NCBI GenBank assembly: GCA_964591085.1
Contig: CAZPXH010000003.1
Coordinates: 1-64,000, forward strand
Source: CAZPXH01 sp964591085
GTDB taxonomy: Bacteria > Spirochaetota > Spirochaetia > DSM-27196 > CAZPXH01
Length of the DNA: 64,000 nucleotides
Direction: 5' to 3'
Shown one piece after another: positions 33,714 through 43,400 of this stretch (positions are counted from its first letter, which is position 1; every line of letters starts with the position of its first letter). Below the pieces are notes generated by a model that did not search any database, was not told the DNA's origin, and saw only the letters and a list, made by a program, of their open reading frames with translations. A program made the position numbers and the translations under genes.

Positions 33714-34553
33714 ATGGCACAAAAAGGCCCCGCGCAAACGCAGCACACCGCACTCGTTACAGGCGGATCATCTGGAATTGGGGAAGCGAGTGTGCGGGCA
33801 CTGCTTGCAGCGGGTTTCCGCGTGTACGCCGCGGCCCGGCGCGTTGAGAAGATGGCCGAACTCGCGGAAGCAGGCGCACGAGCCATCGCGCTGGACGTAA
33901 CGGATGAGGGCTCCATCCGCTCCGCGCTGAACCTCATTGAGGAGGAGGCGGGCGGCGTTGATGTCCTGGTGAACAACGCAGGCTACGGCTCCTATGGAGC
34001 AGTGGAAGACGTGCCTATGGAAGAAGCGCGGCGGCAGTTTGACGTGAACCTGTTTGGCCTTGCCCGTCTGACGCAGTTGGTGATCCCGGGAATGCGGCAG
34101 AAGGGATGGGGCCGGATCATCAATGTTTCTTCCATGGGCGGGAAGATCTACACGCCCTTTGGAGCCTGGTACCACGCCACCAAGCACGCGCTGGAAGGAT
34201 GGTCAGACGCCCTCCGGCTGGAGCTCAAACCCTTCGGCATTGAGGTCTCTGTCATTGAGCCTGGCGGAATCGCTACCCCGTGGGGTACGATTGCCGCGAA
34301 GAACCTGAAGAAGACAAGTGAGGGTGGCGCATACGCGGAAAAGGCCAGCGGCGTGGCAGACCGGATGCACGCGTTGTATACCGGTGGCCGGCTGAGTTCT
34401 CCGGATGTGGTTGCACGTGTGATAGCCAAAGCTGCGCAGGTCCGTAGACCGAAGACACGCTACGCCATGGGTTTCAGTGCCAGACCGGCGCTTTTCATGC
34501 GACGGTTCCTGCCGGACCGCGTCTTTGACCGCATCATCGGTTCGGCGGTGTAA
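33714..34553 (+). CDS. Short-chain dehydrogenase/reductase
   Basis: The 279-residue classical SDR has the NAD(P) motif TALVTGGSSGIGEAS near residue 14, VLVNNAGYGSYG near residue 85, the catalytic Ser in INVSSMGG, and YXXXK in WYHATKHAL near residue 150. An Ala-Arg-Arg after the second strand suggests NADP. ATG 33714 follows GGAGGAC. It is the first gene of a two-gene operon with the TetR gene 14 bases downstream, so its substrate or product is likely the inducer. The substrate is unknown. Confidence 0.9.
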   Translation: MAQKGPAQTQHTALVTGGSSGIGEASVRALLAAGFRVYAAARRVEKMAELAEAGARAIALDVTDEGSIRSALNLIEEEAGGVDVLVNNAGYGSYGAVEDVPMEEARRQFDVNLFGLARLTQLVIPGMRQKGWGRIINVSSMGGKIYTPFGAWYHATKHALEGWSDALRLELKPFGIEVSVIEPGGIATPWGTIAAKNLKKTSEGGAYAEKASGVADRMHALYTGGRLSSPDVVARVIAKAAQVRRPKTRYAMGFSARPALFMRRFLPDRVFDRIIGSAV

Positions 34554-34567
34554 GGAGGAATCCGGCC

Positions 34568-35269
34568 TTGGCCACAGATCGCCCCACGGCCACACACAGC
34601 ACAACGCAAAGCGAGCAAACCTGGCAGCGGGCTAGAACACCCGCCCAGGTTGCCCGGCGGGAGGCGGCTATTCTGTCTGCTGCCTCCCGGCTCTTTGCGG
34701 CAAGGCCCTATGACCAGATCACGCTCCGCGATATCGCGGCAGAGGCCGGCTTCACCAGGTCAAACGTGTATCGATACTTCCGAACTCGGGAAGACATCTT
34801 TCTCAGGCTGTACCGGGATGAATTGGCAGCATGGGCAACTGCGGTGCGCAGCCGTTTCACCAGGGTCATGGACCGCCGGGGCTTTGTACAGGCGTGGCTG
34901 GAGCTTGCACTCTCCCACCCTACCCTCCTGTCCCTGACGCCGCTGCTTGCCACGTCCCTGGAGCGGAACGGTTCGGTCACCCTGTACCGGGACTTCAAGC
35001 GCTTTGCGTTGAACCTCACGGCACAACTGGCGGAAGCGCTGACCCCTGTTGCCAAAGCAATCGGGCTTGAGGACATCGAATTCTTCCTTCAGCACTTCCA
35101 GGCGCTGGTTGCCGGCGGGTGGCCAATGGCCCAATACACGCCAGCGCAGGAGGCGGTCCTGTCTGAACCCGAGCTTGCCGGGCTTCGGGTGGATTTTCGG
35201 AATCTCCTGGAGAACGCACTGCTTTTCCACGTTGGGGAGAGTGAGCAACCCGCTTCTACGCGCTCCTGA
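34568..35269 (+). CDS. TetR-family transcriptional regulator
   Basis: TTG 34568 is preceded by GGAGG at a good distance and gives 233 residues. After a Thr/Gln-rich leader comes the TetR DNA-binding domain (AAILSAASRLFAARPYDQ, ITLRDIAAEAGFTRSNVYRY). A helical ligand domain follows from about residue 75 to 225. As the second gene behind the SDR, it probably represses its own operon through the repeats at 33649-33681. Confidence 0.92.
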   Translation: MATDRPTATHSTTQSEQTWQRARTPAQVARREAAILSAASRLFAARPYDQITLRDIAAEAGFTRSNVYRYFRTREDIFLRLYRDELAAWATAVRSRFTRVMDRRGFVQAWLELALSHPTLLSLTPLLATSLERNGSVTLYRDFKRFALNLTAQLAEALTPVAKAIGLEDIEFFLQHFQALVAGGWPMAQYTPAQEAVLSEPELAGLRVDFRNLLENALLFHVGESEQPASTRS

Positions 35270-35325
35270 TCGCACCCTCGCCCCATCCGCTGGCGTGAAG
35301 CCCACAGCGGGCGTAGCCTGTAACC

Positions 35326-36312
35326 ATGAACTACAGACGATTGGGGAAGACTGGGGTCAAGGTTTCTGAGGTCTCCCTGGGGACATGGCAGGTTGGGGGC
35401 CGTTGGGGTAGCGACTTCAAGGATGCAGACGCGGAGGCCATTCTCAACACCGCTATTGACGGCGGAGTGAACTTCATTGACACAGCAGATGTCTACTCCG
35501 ACGGGCTGAGCGAAGAGGCAGTAGGCCGAGTTGTACGTTCCCGCAGTGAGACAGTGGCCGTTGCCACCAAGTGTGGCCGAAAGATCAGCCCACACGTCAG
35601 CGAGGGCTACACCCGCCAAGCCTTGCGCAGCTTTGTGGAGGACAGCCTCCGGCGCACGGGCCTTGAGCAGTTGGATCTGGTGCAGCTGCACTGCCCGCCA
35701 ACCCAGGTCTACTACCGCCCCGAGCTCTTTGAGCTGTTTGATCGCCTGGCAGAAGAAGGCAAGGTTGCCAACCTTGGGGTCTCCATTGAGAAGGTGGAGG
35801 AGGGACTCAAAGCGATGGAGTACCCAAACGTCTGTAGCATACAGGTGATCTACAACATGTTCCGCCATCGCCCGGCCGAGACGCTGTTTCTGGAAGCGAT
35901 TGCACGGGACGTAGGAATCATCGTTCGGGTACCGCTTGCAAGCGGGCTGCTAACTGGAAAGTTTGGGCCAGACAGCAGCTTTGCGGAAGGCGATCACCGC
36001 AACTTCAATCGGGATGGTTCTGCCTTTGACAAGGGAGAGACCTTCAGCGGCGTGGACTATCAGACTGCGTTGCAGGCTGTGGACCGTATCCAGGGCCTGC
36101 TTCCGAAAGGATTACCAATGGCCCAGGCTGCCATCCGCTGGATTCTGGATCATCCCGCGGTGTCCACGGTCATTCCCGGGGCAAGCCGGCCGGAACAGTT
36201 GAACGCGAACCTGTTAGCCAGTGATGCGGAGCCACTGTCTACGGAACTGCACTACCAAATAGAGGATCTCTACGATGAATTGATCGCGCCGGAGGTGCAC
36301 CAGTGCTGGTAG
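35326..36312 (+). CDS. Aldo/keto reductase
   Basis: The 328-residue TIM-barrel enzyme has the catalytic tetrad of the family: Asp and Tyr in FIDTADVYSDG near residue 50, Lys in VATKCGRK near residue 80, and His in LVQLHCPP near residue 120. The NADP-binding end VSTVIPGASRPEQL is near residue 280. It reduces carbonyl compounds; the substrate is not predictable. It starts with ATG 57 bases after the TetR gene and appears to be a separate unit. Confidence 0.92.
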   Translation: MNYRRLGKTGVKVSEVSLGTWQVGGRWGSDFKDADAEAILNTAIDGGVNFIDTADVYSDGLSEEAVGRVVRSRSETVAVATKCGRKISPHVSEGYTRQALRSFVEDSLRRTGLEQLDLVQLHCPPTQVYYRPELFELFDRLAEEGKVANLGVSIEKVEEGLKAMEYPNVCSIQVIYNMFRHRPAETLFLEAIARDVGIIVRVPLASGLLTGKFGPDSSFAEGDHRNFNRDGSAFDKGETFSGVDYQTALQAVDRIQGLLPKGLPMAQAAIRWILDHPAVSTVIPGASRPEQLNANLLASDAEPLSTELHYQIEDLYDELIAPEVHQCW

Positions 36313-36357
36313 CTGGACTCAGCCCAACAACCCGTAATCAGAGTTCGCTTGCGGATG

Positions 36358-37080
36358 CTATCCACGGTCCGGGATCGCAGGATTTGCAGCCGGAGCCACT
36401 CCGAGGGCCAGCTCCCGAAGCTCGGATAGAATTGCGGCGGTTGCGCCCCAAACCGTGACGTCCGCCCACACAAAGCAGGGGGCTTCCATGTCTGTCCCCC
36501 GTGCATCAACCGTTTGCAGAACGCGCTGCATCAGGAGCTCCGCCAGTGGCGCGAGGATAATGCGATCAACCTCGGCCGGCTGCGGCACCAGGCTCTGCCT
36601 CAGGGCAGCAAAGCTGTCCTTCCACTCCCCCACCACCGGGTGCACAACGTGGCCGCTAACCGGGATCCATAGTGGCGTGAGCTCCCCGTGGATTTCAACG
36701 CGGTTACGATCCAGGGCGATTTCTTCCTGGCTCTCGCGGAGTGCGGTTTCTACCAGATCAGCGTCCTGCCGCTCTTTTCGTCCGCCGGGAAATGCAATCT
36801 GCCGTGCATGGGGTCCGCCGTCATCCGTGCGCTGGATAAGTGGGACGTGGAGCGCACCCGAGTGATCCGCGGCCAGAAGAATCAGCACGGCGCTTGGCCG
36901 CTGAGAAGCTGAACCCGGCGTAACCTTTGGTTTAGCCCCGCGCCCATCTCCCCGGCTCTGACCCTCTGCTGCTGCTCGGCTGTGGAAGCGGGGAAACATC
37001 AGGGACTGAGCGGCAAGCCCCGGAAGGCTTCCCTGCAGCAATTCCCGAATCCGTGGCAGATCTGTGGCAAGCCAACGCAC
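36358..37080 (-). CDS. Nudix hydrolase, CoA pyrophosphatase (NudL-like)
   Basis: The C-terminal 170 residues contain AAVLI-type strands and HVPLIQRTDDGGPHARQ. The NudL-specific QIAFPGG runs into the Nudix box GRKERQDADLVETALRESQEE. This class cleaves CoA and related nucleoside diphosphates. The start is uncertain: GTG 37080 gives 240 residues and includes a NudL-like helix (RIRELLQGSLPGL) but has no ribosome site. The same frame stays open for another 1 kb through the antisense of the ABC exporter gene and should not be counted as coding. Confidence 0.8.
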   Translation of the reverse strand: MRWLATDLPRIRELLQGSLPGLAAQSLMFPRFHSRAAAEGQSRGDGRGAKPKVTPGSASQRPSAVLILLAADHSGALHVPLIQRTDDGGPHARQIAFPGGRKERQDADLVETALRESQEEIALDRNRVEIHGELTPLWIPVSGHVVHPVVGEWKDSFAALRQSLVPQPAEVDRIILAPLAELLMQRVLQTVDARGTDMEAPCFVWADVTVWGATAAILSELRELALGVAPAANPAIPDRG

Positions 37081-37124
37081 ATGCGTGAAAGTAGACGCCG
37101 GCCCGTGTCCCGGCAAGGCGCAAG

Positions 37125-37288
37125 CACGGAGGAATTGCCTGTATGGCTCCGGCACATAATGCGGCGGATGAGACCCCTGAGAAAATTGCAACCATGAGCA
37201 GCACCACGAGCCACAGCCAGCGTTGCTCCGACTGCGCAGCAACCTGGTGCTCGGTCCGATCGGTGAGAACGGAGGGCTCATCCCTGGT
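37125..37288 (-). other. Short frame with one membrane helix, possible remnant
   Basis: In the 390-base space between the Nudix gene and the ABC exporter, one minus-strand frame reads DRTEHQVAAQSEQRWLWLVV and then LLMVAIFSGVSSAALCAGAI. This is a plausible cytoplasmic segment plus transmembrane helix, resembling the N-terminus of cytochrome oxidase subunit II-like proteins. It has no start codon after the preceding TAG and runs into low-quality sequence. I treat it as a possible remnant; otherwise this space (37081-37473) shows nothing. Confidence 0.2.
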
Positions 37289-37473
37289 GCGCTATGCCAG
37301 AGTCGCGCCGGAGCGGTAACAGACGCGTGGGGAGGCCTGCCTGGGTGACCAGCCCTTCTTCCGTCACCCGGCCTGGAATCACGGCCAGGCGGCCGGAAAC
37401 CCGCAGCGATAGGCCGCAAACCCCGGACGCATTTCGTTGCCACAATCCAAGGCGCTTGCGTACTGTTTGGTGA

Positions 37474-39240
37474 ATGCACGCGTTCAGACGCCTCCTTGGC
37501 TCGGTGGGCCAGTTCCGTGGCCGGATGGTCCTTGCATCGCTGTACTCCGTCCTCAACAAGCTGTTTGATCTCGCGCCACCCGCGCTCATCGGAGCTGCCG
37601 TGGACGTGGTGGTGCAACGGGAGCAAAGCCTGCTCTCCTTCACCGGAATCACGGACCCGGCTGCCCAGCTGGGCCTCCTCGCTGCTATCACCGTCGTTGT
37701 GTGGGTTGGCGAATCCGTTTTTGAGTACCTGTTTGAGCTCTACTGGCGGAACCTTGCGCAGGACGTCCAGCACAGCCTGCGGAATGCTGCATACCAGCAC
37801 GTACAGGAACAGGAGCTGGCGTACTTTGAGGATCAGAGTACTGGCAACCTGATCTCGGTCCTCAACGAGGACATCAATCAGCTGGAGCGCTTCCTGAATA
37901 CAGGGGCGAGCGAGCTGATCCAGGTGGCCACAACGGTGCTCGTCATTGGTACCGTGTTTGTTGTTGCTGCTCCGCAGATCGGGTGGATGGCGATGGTTCC
38001 AATTCCCTTCATCGTCACCGGCTCTTTCTTCTACCAGCGCCTGCTGACCCAGCGCTACGCGGCCGTTCGGGCGGAAGCCGGGGAGCTGGCTGCCCAGTTC
38101 GGGAACAATCTGCAGGGGATGGCAACCATCAAAGCCTTCGGAACCCAGGACTACGAGGCCCAACGGATCCTGCGCCTCAGCAACAACTACCGCCGCGCCA
38201 ATGAGCGGACAATCCGGCTGTCCAGTGCCTTTGTTCCGCTGATCCGGATGCTCATCCTCGGAGGTTTCATCGCCATCATGCTGTTTGCCGGCTACCGCGC
38301 GCTCTCCGGTGTCCTTTCCGTTGGCATCTACAGCATGATGGTCTACATCACCCAGCGACTTCTGTGGCCCCTGACCAGCCTTGGAAGCACCTTTGACCTG
38401 TACCAGCGCGCGATGGCCAGCGTGGACCGGGTGATGAACCTGCTGGACACGCGGGAACAGCTGCAGGACGGGGACTTCAGCCCGAAGCCACAGGACGTGG
38501 TACCGGGGTTTGCGCTGGCGGATGTCTCATTCTCCTACCGCAGCGGACCTCCCGTGCTCCGCGACGTGAGCCTGGAGATTCCGGCCGGAGCAACGGTTGG
38601 AATTGTAGGAGCAACAGGAGCCGGGAAGACCTCGTTGATCCGCCTGTTGCTGCGCCTGCATGACGTGAGCAGCGGAGCAGTGCTGCTCGGCGGCCGGGAT
38701 ATACGGGACTATCGCTTCTCAGCCCTGCGCAGAATCACCTCCCTTGTCAGCCAGGACGTCTACCTCTTCCACGGGACCGCACAGGAAAACATCCGCTACG
38801 GCAGTCCCGGAGCGAGCGATGAGGAGGTAGAAGCAGCCGCAATCCTTGCCGAGGCGGACAGCTTCATCCGTGCCCTCCCCCACGGATACGAGACGGTTGT
38901 TGGTGAGCGGGGCCAGAAGCTCTCCGGAGGTCAGCGGCAGCGGATCAGCATTGCAAGGGCGCTGCTTGCAGACACGCCCATACTCATCCTGGATGAGGCC
39001 ACAAGCAGCATTGACAATGAGACGGAAGCCGCAATCCAGCGTTCCATTGCCCACATCGCACGGGACAAGACCCTGGTGGTGATTGCGCATCGCCTCTCAA
39101 CCATCCGCTATGCAGATCAGATCCACGTCCTGGATCAAGGCCGACTGGTAGAGAGCGGCACCCACAAGGAGCTCAACGCCGCCGGCGGCGTCTATTCATC
39201 CCTGTGGGCGGTACAGACCGGGGAGACCGTGGAGGTATGA
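37474..39240 (+). CDS. ABC transporter, fused membrane and ATPase domains
   Basis: The 588-residue protein is a half-transporter of the exporter type. Six membrane helices lie in residues 15-310 and an ATPase domain in about 345-575. The ATPase is complete: Walker A GIVGATGAGKTSL, Q-loop SLVSQDVYLF, signature KLSGGQRQR, Walker B LILDEATSSID and H-loop IAHRLST. It likely works as a homodimer in lipid, peptide or drug export. It starts with ATG 37474 and is followed 40 bases later by the PEP-synthase-like gene. Confidence 0.92.
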   Translation: MHAFRRLLGSVGQFRGRMVLASLYSVLNKLFDLAPPALIGAAVDVVVQREQSLLSFTGITDPAAQLGLLAAITVVVWVGESVFEYLFELYWRNLAQDVQHSLRNAAYQHVQEQELAYFEDQSTGNLISVLNEDINQLERFLNTGASELIQVATTVLVIGTVFVVAAPQIGWMAMVPIPFIVTGSFFYQRLLTQRYAAVRAEAGELAAQFGNNLQGMATIKAFGTQDYEAQRILRLSNNYRRANERTIRLSSAFVPLIRMLILGGFIAIMLFAGYRALSGVLSVGIYSMMVYITQRLLWPLTSLGSTFDLYQRAMASVDRVMNLLDTREQLQDGDFSPKPQDVVPGFALADVSFSYRSGPPVLRDVSLEIPAGATVGIVGATGAGKTSLIRLLLRLHDVSSGAVLLGGRDIRDYRFSALRRITSLVSQDVYLFHGTAQENIRYGSPGASDEEVEAAAILAEADSFIRALPHGYETVVGERGQKLSGGQRQRISIARALLADTPILILDEATSSIDNETEAAIQRSIAHIARDKTLVVIAHRLSTIRYADQIHVLDQGRLVESGTHKELNAAGGVYSSLWAVQTGETVEV

Positions 39241-39280
39241 GTCTGGCGCACAGCGCCAATCGCCGCCTACACTCGCCACT

Positions 39281-41962
39281 GTGAGTAGCCACGAGGAGAG
39301 CTCGCGTGCGGGCCAGATTCCTCCAACCTCCGGCATTCCCGGTCTGGATGAGGTCTTCACCGGACTCCGGTTCGGCGACTCGGTGGTGTGGCGGGTTGAA
39401 GGAGTAGAGGACTACATCCCGGTCTGCACCGCGCTCGCCCGGGCAGCACAGGAAGCCGGACACCCGGTGCTCTACCTGCATTTCACCGGAAGCCCGTCCC
39501 TCCTGGAGGAATGTGACCCGTCCTCCGGTGGAGTCTTGGTGAGCAAGCGGGATCCGGATGCCGGGTTTGAGCAGCTCCTTTCGGGTTTCTACGCTTCCGT
39601 TCGGGCGGCACCGCGCCGATCGATTGTGATTATGGATCCGCTGTCCGACCTTTCGGACCGCTACCTGTCGGACCGGATGATCGGGAACTTCTATGCAATC
39701 CTGGGCGAAGAACTTGCTGACCGGGATTGCCTGTCCTACGCCTCGGTCATTCGCTACTACCACTCCCACCACGCCACCAGCGAAATCCTGGGGACCGCGA
39801 GCCTGGTGGTGGACACCTATCGATACCACAACCGCCACTACGTTCGCGTGGAAAAAAGCCGAGGAAGAAAGATTGACCGAAGGCTGGTTCTCCATCAGAT
39901 ACACCAGGGCCAGGCACACGAGGTGCGCGATTCGCCGAGTATTGCTCGGGTAATCACCTCCTCTCCGTGGGCGGGCCTACCCTCGGCAAGCTACCGGATG
40001 GTAGGAGTCTGGGATCGCCTCTTTCTGGAGGCAGAGGTGGTTGCGGAGGGCTACCAGCGCGGGAGACGGAGCCCGGAAGAAGTGGCGGAGATGAAGGAGC
40101 GCCTGGTGCGCCTCATCATCAGCAGGGAATCCCGAATGGCGGCGATGGCGCGGGAATGGTTCAGCCTGGGCGATCTGATCAGAGTCTGGAAGCGAATGAT
40201 CGGTACCGGTCAGATCGGCGGTAAGGCTGTGGGTATGCTTCTGGCTCGGGCAATCCTGGGCGAGGGAGACCCGGCGGCCGCAGATCGCCCAGAGAACTCG
40301 CAGTCTGGATCAAGCTGGCTGGAACCCCACGATTCGTTCTTCATCGGTTCCGATGTGTTCTACACCTACCTGGTGATGAACCGGGCGTGGTGGGCACGGC
40401 ACCGGGAGACGGATCCCGCAGCGTCCGGAGATGACGCGGCATCCGTCCGCCACAGGCTGCTATCCGGAAGTTTTCCGGACTACATCGTGGAACGATTCCG
40501 GGACATGCTGGACTACTACGGGCACTCGCCCCTGGTGGTCCGGAGCTCCAGCCTCCTGGAAGACGCCTTTGGCAACGCCTTTGCCGGCAAGTACGAGAGC
40601 ATCTTCTGCGCCTCGGCAGGATCGGCGTCGCGCCGGCTGGAGGAGTTCCTCCATGCGGTGCGGCAGGTCTACGCAAGCACGCTCAGCGCAGAAGCCCTCG
40701 CCTACCGACGGGACCGTGGACTCCTGGAGCAGGACGAGCAGATGGCGCTCCTGGTTCAGCGGGTTTCCGGCTCTCCGGTAGGAAACTGGTACTTCCCTCA
40801 CCTCGCGGGCGTCGGTTTCAGCTACAACCCCTACGCCTGGCACCCTGACATTGACCCGAAAGCGGGCATGCTGCGGACGGTTTTTGGCCTGGGGACTCGT
40901 GCGGTAAATCGGGAGGATGAGGACTACACCCACGTGATCGCGCTCAACGCACCCCAGCGCAGGCCGGATACTGGCGCTGATGCTGCCAGCCGCGCGCAAC
41001 GACGGGTGGACGCCCTGCATCTGCAACGCGGAGATGTTGAGCAGGTGGACTTCCAGGACCTGCTTGCAGAAGTTGGGGTTTCCGCCCTGCCCTTGTCCCG
41101 GATTGCCAGCGCGGTCCGAACCCCTCGGGGCGCATCCGGTGGCCGGGGCCGCGAAGCTGGAAGGATTGGTGCGGGATCCGATCGCCGGTGGTTTCTGACG
41201 CTGGACGGCATGGTAAAGGATCCGAACCTGATTGAACGTTTCCGCACGGCACTGGAACTGCTCCGGGACGCCTATGGGACGGAGGTAGACGTTGAGTTCA
41301 CAGTGAACTACTCGGCTTCTGGTGAGGCCACCATCAGTATTGTCCAATGCCGTCCGCTGCAGATTGGCGGAATGAACGCCCGTCCGGTTCCGCTGCCACA
41401 AATTACTGAGGACCAGGTGATCCTCCGCACAACCCGGGGGGTGATTGGGCATAGCAGGCAGCTTCGGCCAGATCGGATTCTGATGGTGGACGCGCCAGGC
41501 TTTGCGGCCCTTTCCGTGCGGGAGCGGCACGAGCTTGCGGGCATTGTTGGCGAGGCGGTACGGGCCATGGCACTGGACGGGACCCTGATGCTCGTTGGTC
41601 CGGGGCGCTGGGGAACGTCCTCACCCGAGTTGGGCGTGCCGGTGCGCTTTTCGAAGATTCGGGGATCGGCTGTCCTCTGTGAGGTGGATGAGATCCACGA
41701 AGGGCTGGTTGCGGATCTATCGCTGGGAACCCACTTCTTCCACGAGATGGTTGAACACCGTCTGCTTTACCTCGCGTTGCAATTGTCCCAGGACGGAAAC
41801 AGGTGGAACCCCGGTATGCTCAAGCAACGGGAAAACCTGCTCCCCCAGCTCCTCCCGGAGCGTATGGATTGGGCTGAGGTCGTACACATTTGTGCAGCAT
41901 CAGACCTGCTGCTGAATGCCAACTCCCGGGATCAGCACGCGGTGCTCTGGTTGCAGGCCTGA
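39281..41962 (+). CDS. PEP-synthase-like ATP-grasp protein with RecA/KaiC-like N-terminus
   Basis: The 893-residue protein starts at GTG 39281. Residues 10-230 follow the KaiC/RadA layout (SGIPGLDEVFTGLRFGDSVV, SIVIMDPLSDLSD, LVVDTYRY), but the Walker A GXXXXGK[ST] is replaced by VEGVEDYIP, so this part is unlikely to bind ATP. From about residue 290 the pyruvate phosphate dikinase/PEP synthase ATP-grasp domain begins (QIGGKAVGMLLAR, VVRSSSLLEDAFGNAFAGKY, FGLGTRAVNRED, ISIVQCRPLQ). The phosphohistidine and PEP-binding domains of real dikinases are absent. It may phosphorylate or ligate an unknown substrate. Such fusions occur in some spirochaetes. Confidence 0.7.
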   Translation: MSSHEESSRAGQIPPTSGIPGLDEVFTGLRFGDSVVWRVEGVEDYIPVCTALARAAQEAGHPVLYLHFTGSPSLLEECDPSSGGVLVSKRDPDAGFEQLLSGFYASVRAAPRRSIVIMDPLSDLSDRYLSDRMIGNFYAILGEELADRDCLSYASVIRYYHSHHATSEILGTASLVVDTYRYHNRHYVRVEKSRGRKIDRRLVLHQIHQGQAHEVRDSPSIARVITSSPWAGLPSASYRMVGVWDRLFLEAEVVAEGYQRGRRSPEEVAEMKERLVRLIISRESRMAAMAREWFSLGDLIRVWKRMIGTGQIGGKAVGMLLARAILGEGDPAAADRPENSQSGSSWLEPHDSFFIGSDVFYTYLVMNRAWWARHRETDPAASGDDAASVRHRLLSGSFPDYIVERFRDMLDYYGHSPLVVRSSSLLEDAFGNAFAGKYESIFCASAGSASRRLEEFLHAVRQVYASTLSAEALAYRRDRGLLEQDEQMALLVQRVSGSPVGNWYFPHLAGVGFSYNPYAWHPDIDPKAGMLRTVFGLGTRAVNREDEDYTHVIALNAPQRRPDTGADAASRAQRRVDALHLQRGDVEQVDFQDLLAEVGVSALPLSRIASAVRTPRGASGGRGREAGRIGAGSDRRWFLTLDGMVKDPNLIERFRTALELLRDAYGTEVDVEFTVNYSASGEATISIVQCRPLQIGGMNARPVPLPQITEDQVILRTTRGVIGHSRQLRPDRILMVDAPGFAALSVRERHELAGIVGEAVRAMALDGTLMLVGPGRWGTSSPELGVPVRFSKIRGSAVLCEVDEIHEGLVADLSLGTHFFHEMVEHRLLYLALQLSQDGNRWNPGMLKQRENLLPQLLPERMDWAEVVHICAASDLLLNANSRDQHAVLWLQA

Positions 41963-41978
41963 ACGCCAGGATCTGGGG

Positions 41979-43316
41979 CTACACCAGGCCCTGGTCCAGC
42001 ATTGCATCCGCAAGCTTCACAAATCCCGCGATATTGGCGCCAGCCAGGAGGTTTCCCGGGAAGCCGTAACGGTCCGCCGCATCCGCGCAGCTTGCGTGAA
42101 TGTTCTTCATGATTTGTTGGAGACGGGCGTCCACTTCTTCGAATGTCCATGACAGGCCCATGGCGTTCTGGCTCATCTCCAGGCCGCTTGTGGCAACTCC
42201 ACCGGCGTTTGCCGCCTTTGCAGGGCCGTAGTGGATTCCCTGTTCCAGGAAGAGGTCAATCGCCTCCGGGGTTGAAGGCATGTTGGCCCCTTCACTCACC
42301 AGGCGACACCCACCTGACAGCAAGTCCCTGGCATCCGATTGCTCAATCTCGTTCTGGGTTGCAGAGGGGAAGGCGGCGTCTGCTGGCACCGCCCAGGGAC
42401 GCTTCCCTGCATGGTAGTCAGCGCCAAACTTGTCAGCGTACTCGCTGATGCGCCCGCGTCGGATGTTCTTGAGCTCCTTCACCCATTCAAGCTTCTCCCG
42501 GGAGATTCCATCCGGATCGTGAATGAACCCGCCGGAATCGGAGAGCGTCACCGCCTTTGCGCCGAAGTCCAGGAGTTTTTCCACGGTGAATTGCGCAACG
42601 TTGCCGCTGCCACTGACCAGACAGGTCATCCCTTCCAGGCTGCTGCCGGCGGCGGCGAGCATCTCCTGGGCAAAGTAGACAGCGCCGTAGCCCGTTGCTT
42701 CCGGCCGGACCAGGCTTCCACCCCAGGAGAGTCCCTTCCCGGTCAGTACACCCGTGAACTCGTTTCGGAGCCGCTTGTACTGACCAAAGAGGTAACCGAT
42801 CTCGCGGGCACCTACTCCGATGTCTCCTGCCGGGACATCAGTACGGGAGCCGATGTGCCGTGAGAGCTCGGTCATGAAGCTCTGGCAGAAGCGCATGACC
42901 TCCGCATCTGTCTTGCCCTTGGGGTCAAAGTCGCTTCCGCCCTTCCCCGCCCCGATCTGGAGGCCGGTGAGGCTGTTCTTGAAGATCTGCTCAAAGGCCA
43001 GGAACTTCATGATGGATAGGTTCACCGTGGGGTGGAAGCGGAGGCCACCCTTGTACGGCCCGAGGGTGCTGGAAAACTCAACCCGGTACCCGCGGTTCAC
43101 GCGGGGCGTGCCAGAGTCGTCCAGCCAGGGCACGCGAAATACCAGGGTTCGCTCGGGTTCCACCACGCGCTCCAGCAGAGAAGCCTCCCGATACTCCGGG
43201 TGCGCTTCCAGCACGGGCTCCAGGGTGCCCAGTACTTCCTCAACGGCCTGGATGAACTCTTTCTCCCAGGGACCGCTGCGCTTCAGCTGATCCAGCACTT
43301 CGGTGCTGTACGACAT
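41979..43316 (-). CDS. gdhA: Glutamate dehydrogenase, NADP-type hexameric family
   Basis: The enzyme interconverts glutamate with 2-oxoglutarate and ammonia. ATG 43316 follows AGAGGAG, and an upstream start is less likely. The 445-residue product has the substrate lysine motif GPYKGGLRFHP near residue 85, catalytic lysine in LQIGAGKGGSDFD near residue 120, and the nucleotide motif LVSGSGNVAQF near residue 235. It is divergent from the IclR-led oxoacid operon, with a 118-base shared region, so nitrogen released or taken up during amino acid transamination could be balanced here. Confidence 0.95.
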   Translation of the reverse strand: MSYSTEVLDQLKRSGPWEKEFIQAVEEVLGTLEPVLEAHPEYREASLLERVVEPERTLVFRVPWLDDSGTPRVNRGYRVEFSSTLGPYKGGLRFHPTVNLSIMKFLAFEQIFKNSLTGLQIGAGKGGSDFDPKGKTDAEVMRFCQSFMTELSRHIGSRTDVPAGDIGVGAREIGYLFGQYKRLRNEFTGVLTGKGLSWGGSLVRPEATGYGAVYFAQEMLAAAGSSLEGMTCLVSGSGNVAQFTVEKLLDFGAKAVTLSDSGGFIHDPDGISREKLEWVKELKNIRRGRISEYADKFGADYHAGKRPWAVPADAAFPSATQNEIEQSDARDLLSGGCRLVSEGANMPSTPEAIDLFLEQGIHYGPAKAANAGGVATSGLEMSQNAMGLSWTFEEVDARLQQIMKNIHASCADAADRYGFPGNLLAGANIAGFVKLADAMLDQGLV

Positions 43317-43400
43317 GGCATGCACTCCTCTACCGGCCACAAAGAAGCCGCTCCATCAGAAGTTAGTTCTTTTATTGTACCACAACCCGGACAATACCGT

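Noticed and set aside
36358..38163. A 601-codon minus-strand frame spanning the Nudix gene and the first part of the ABC exporter.
   Set aside because: Only the last 240 codons resemble a protein family; the rest is antisense to a clear ABC transporter and has no domain-like pattern.
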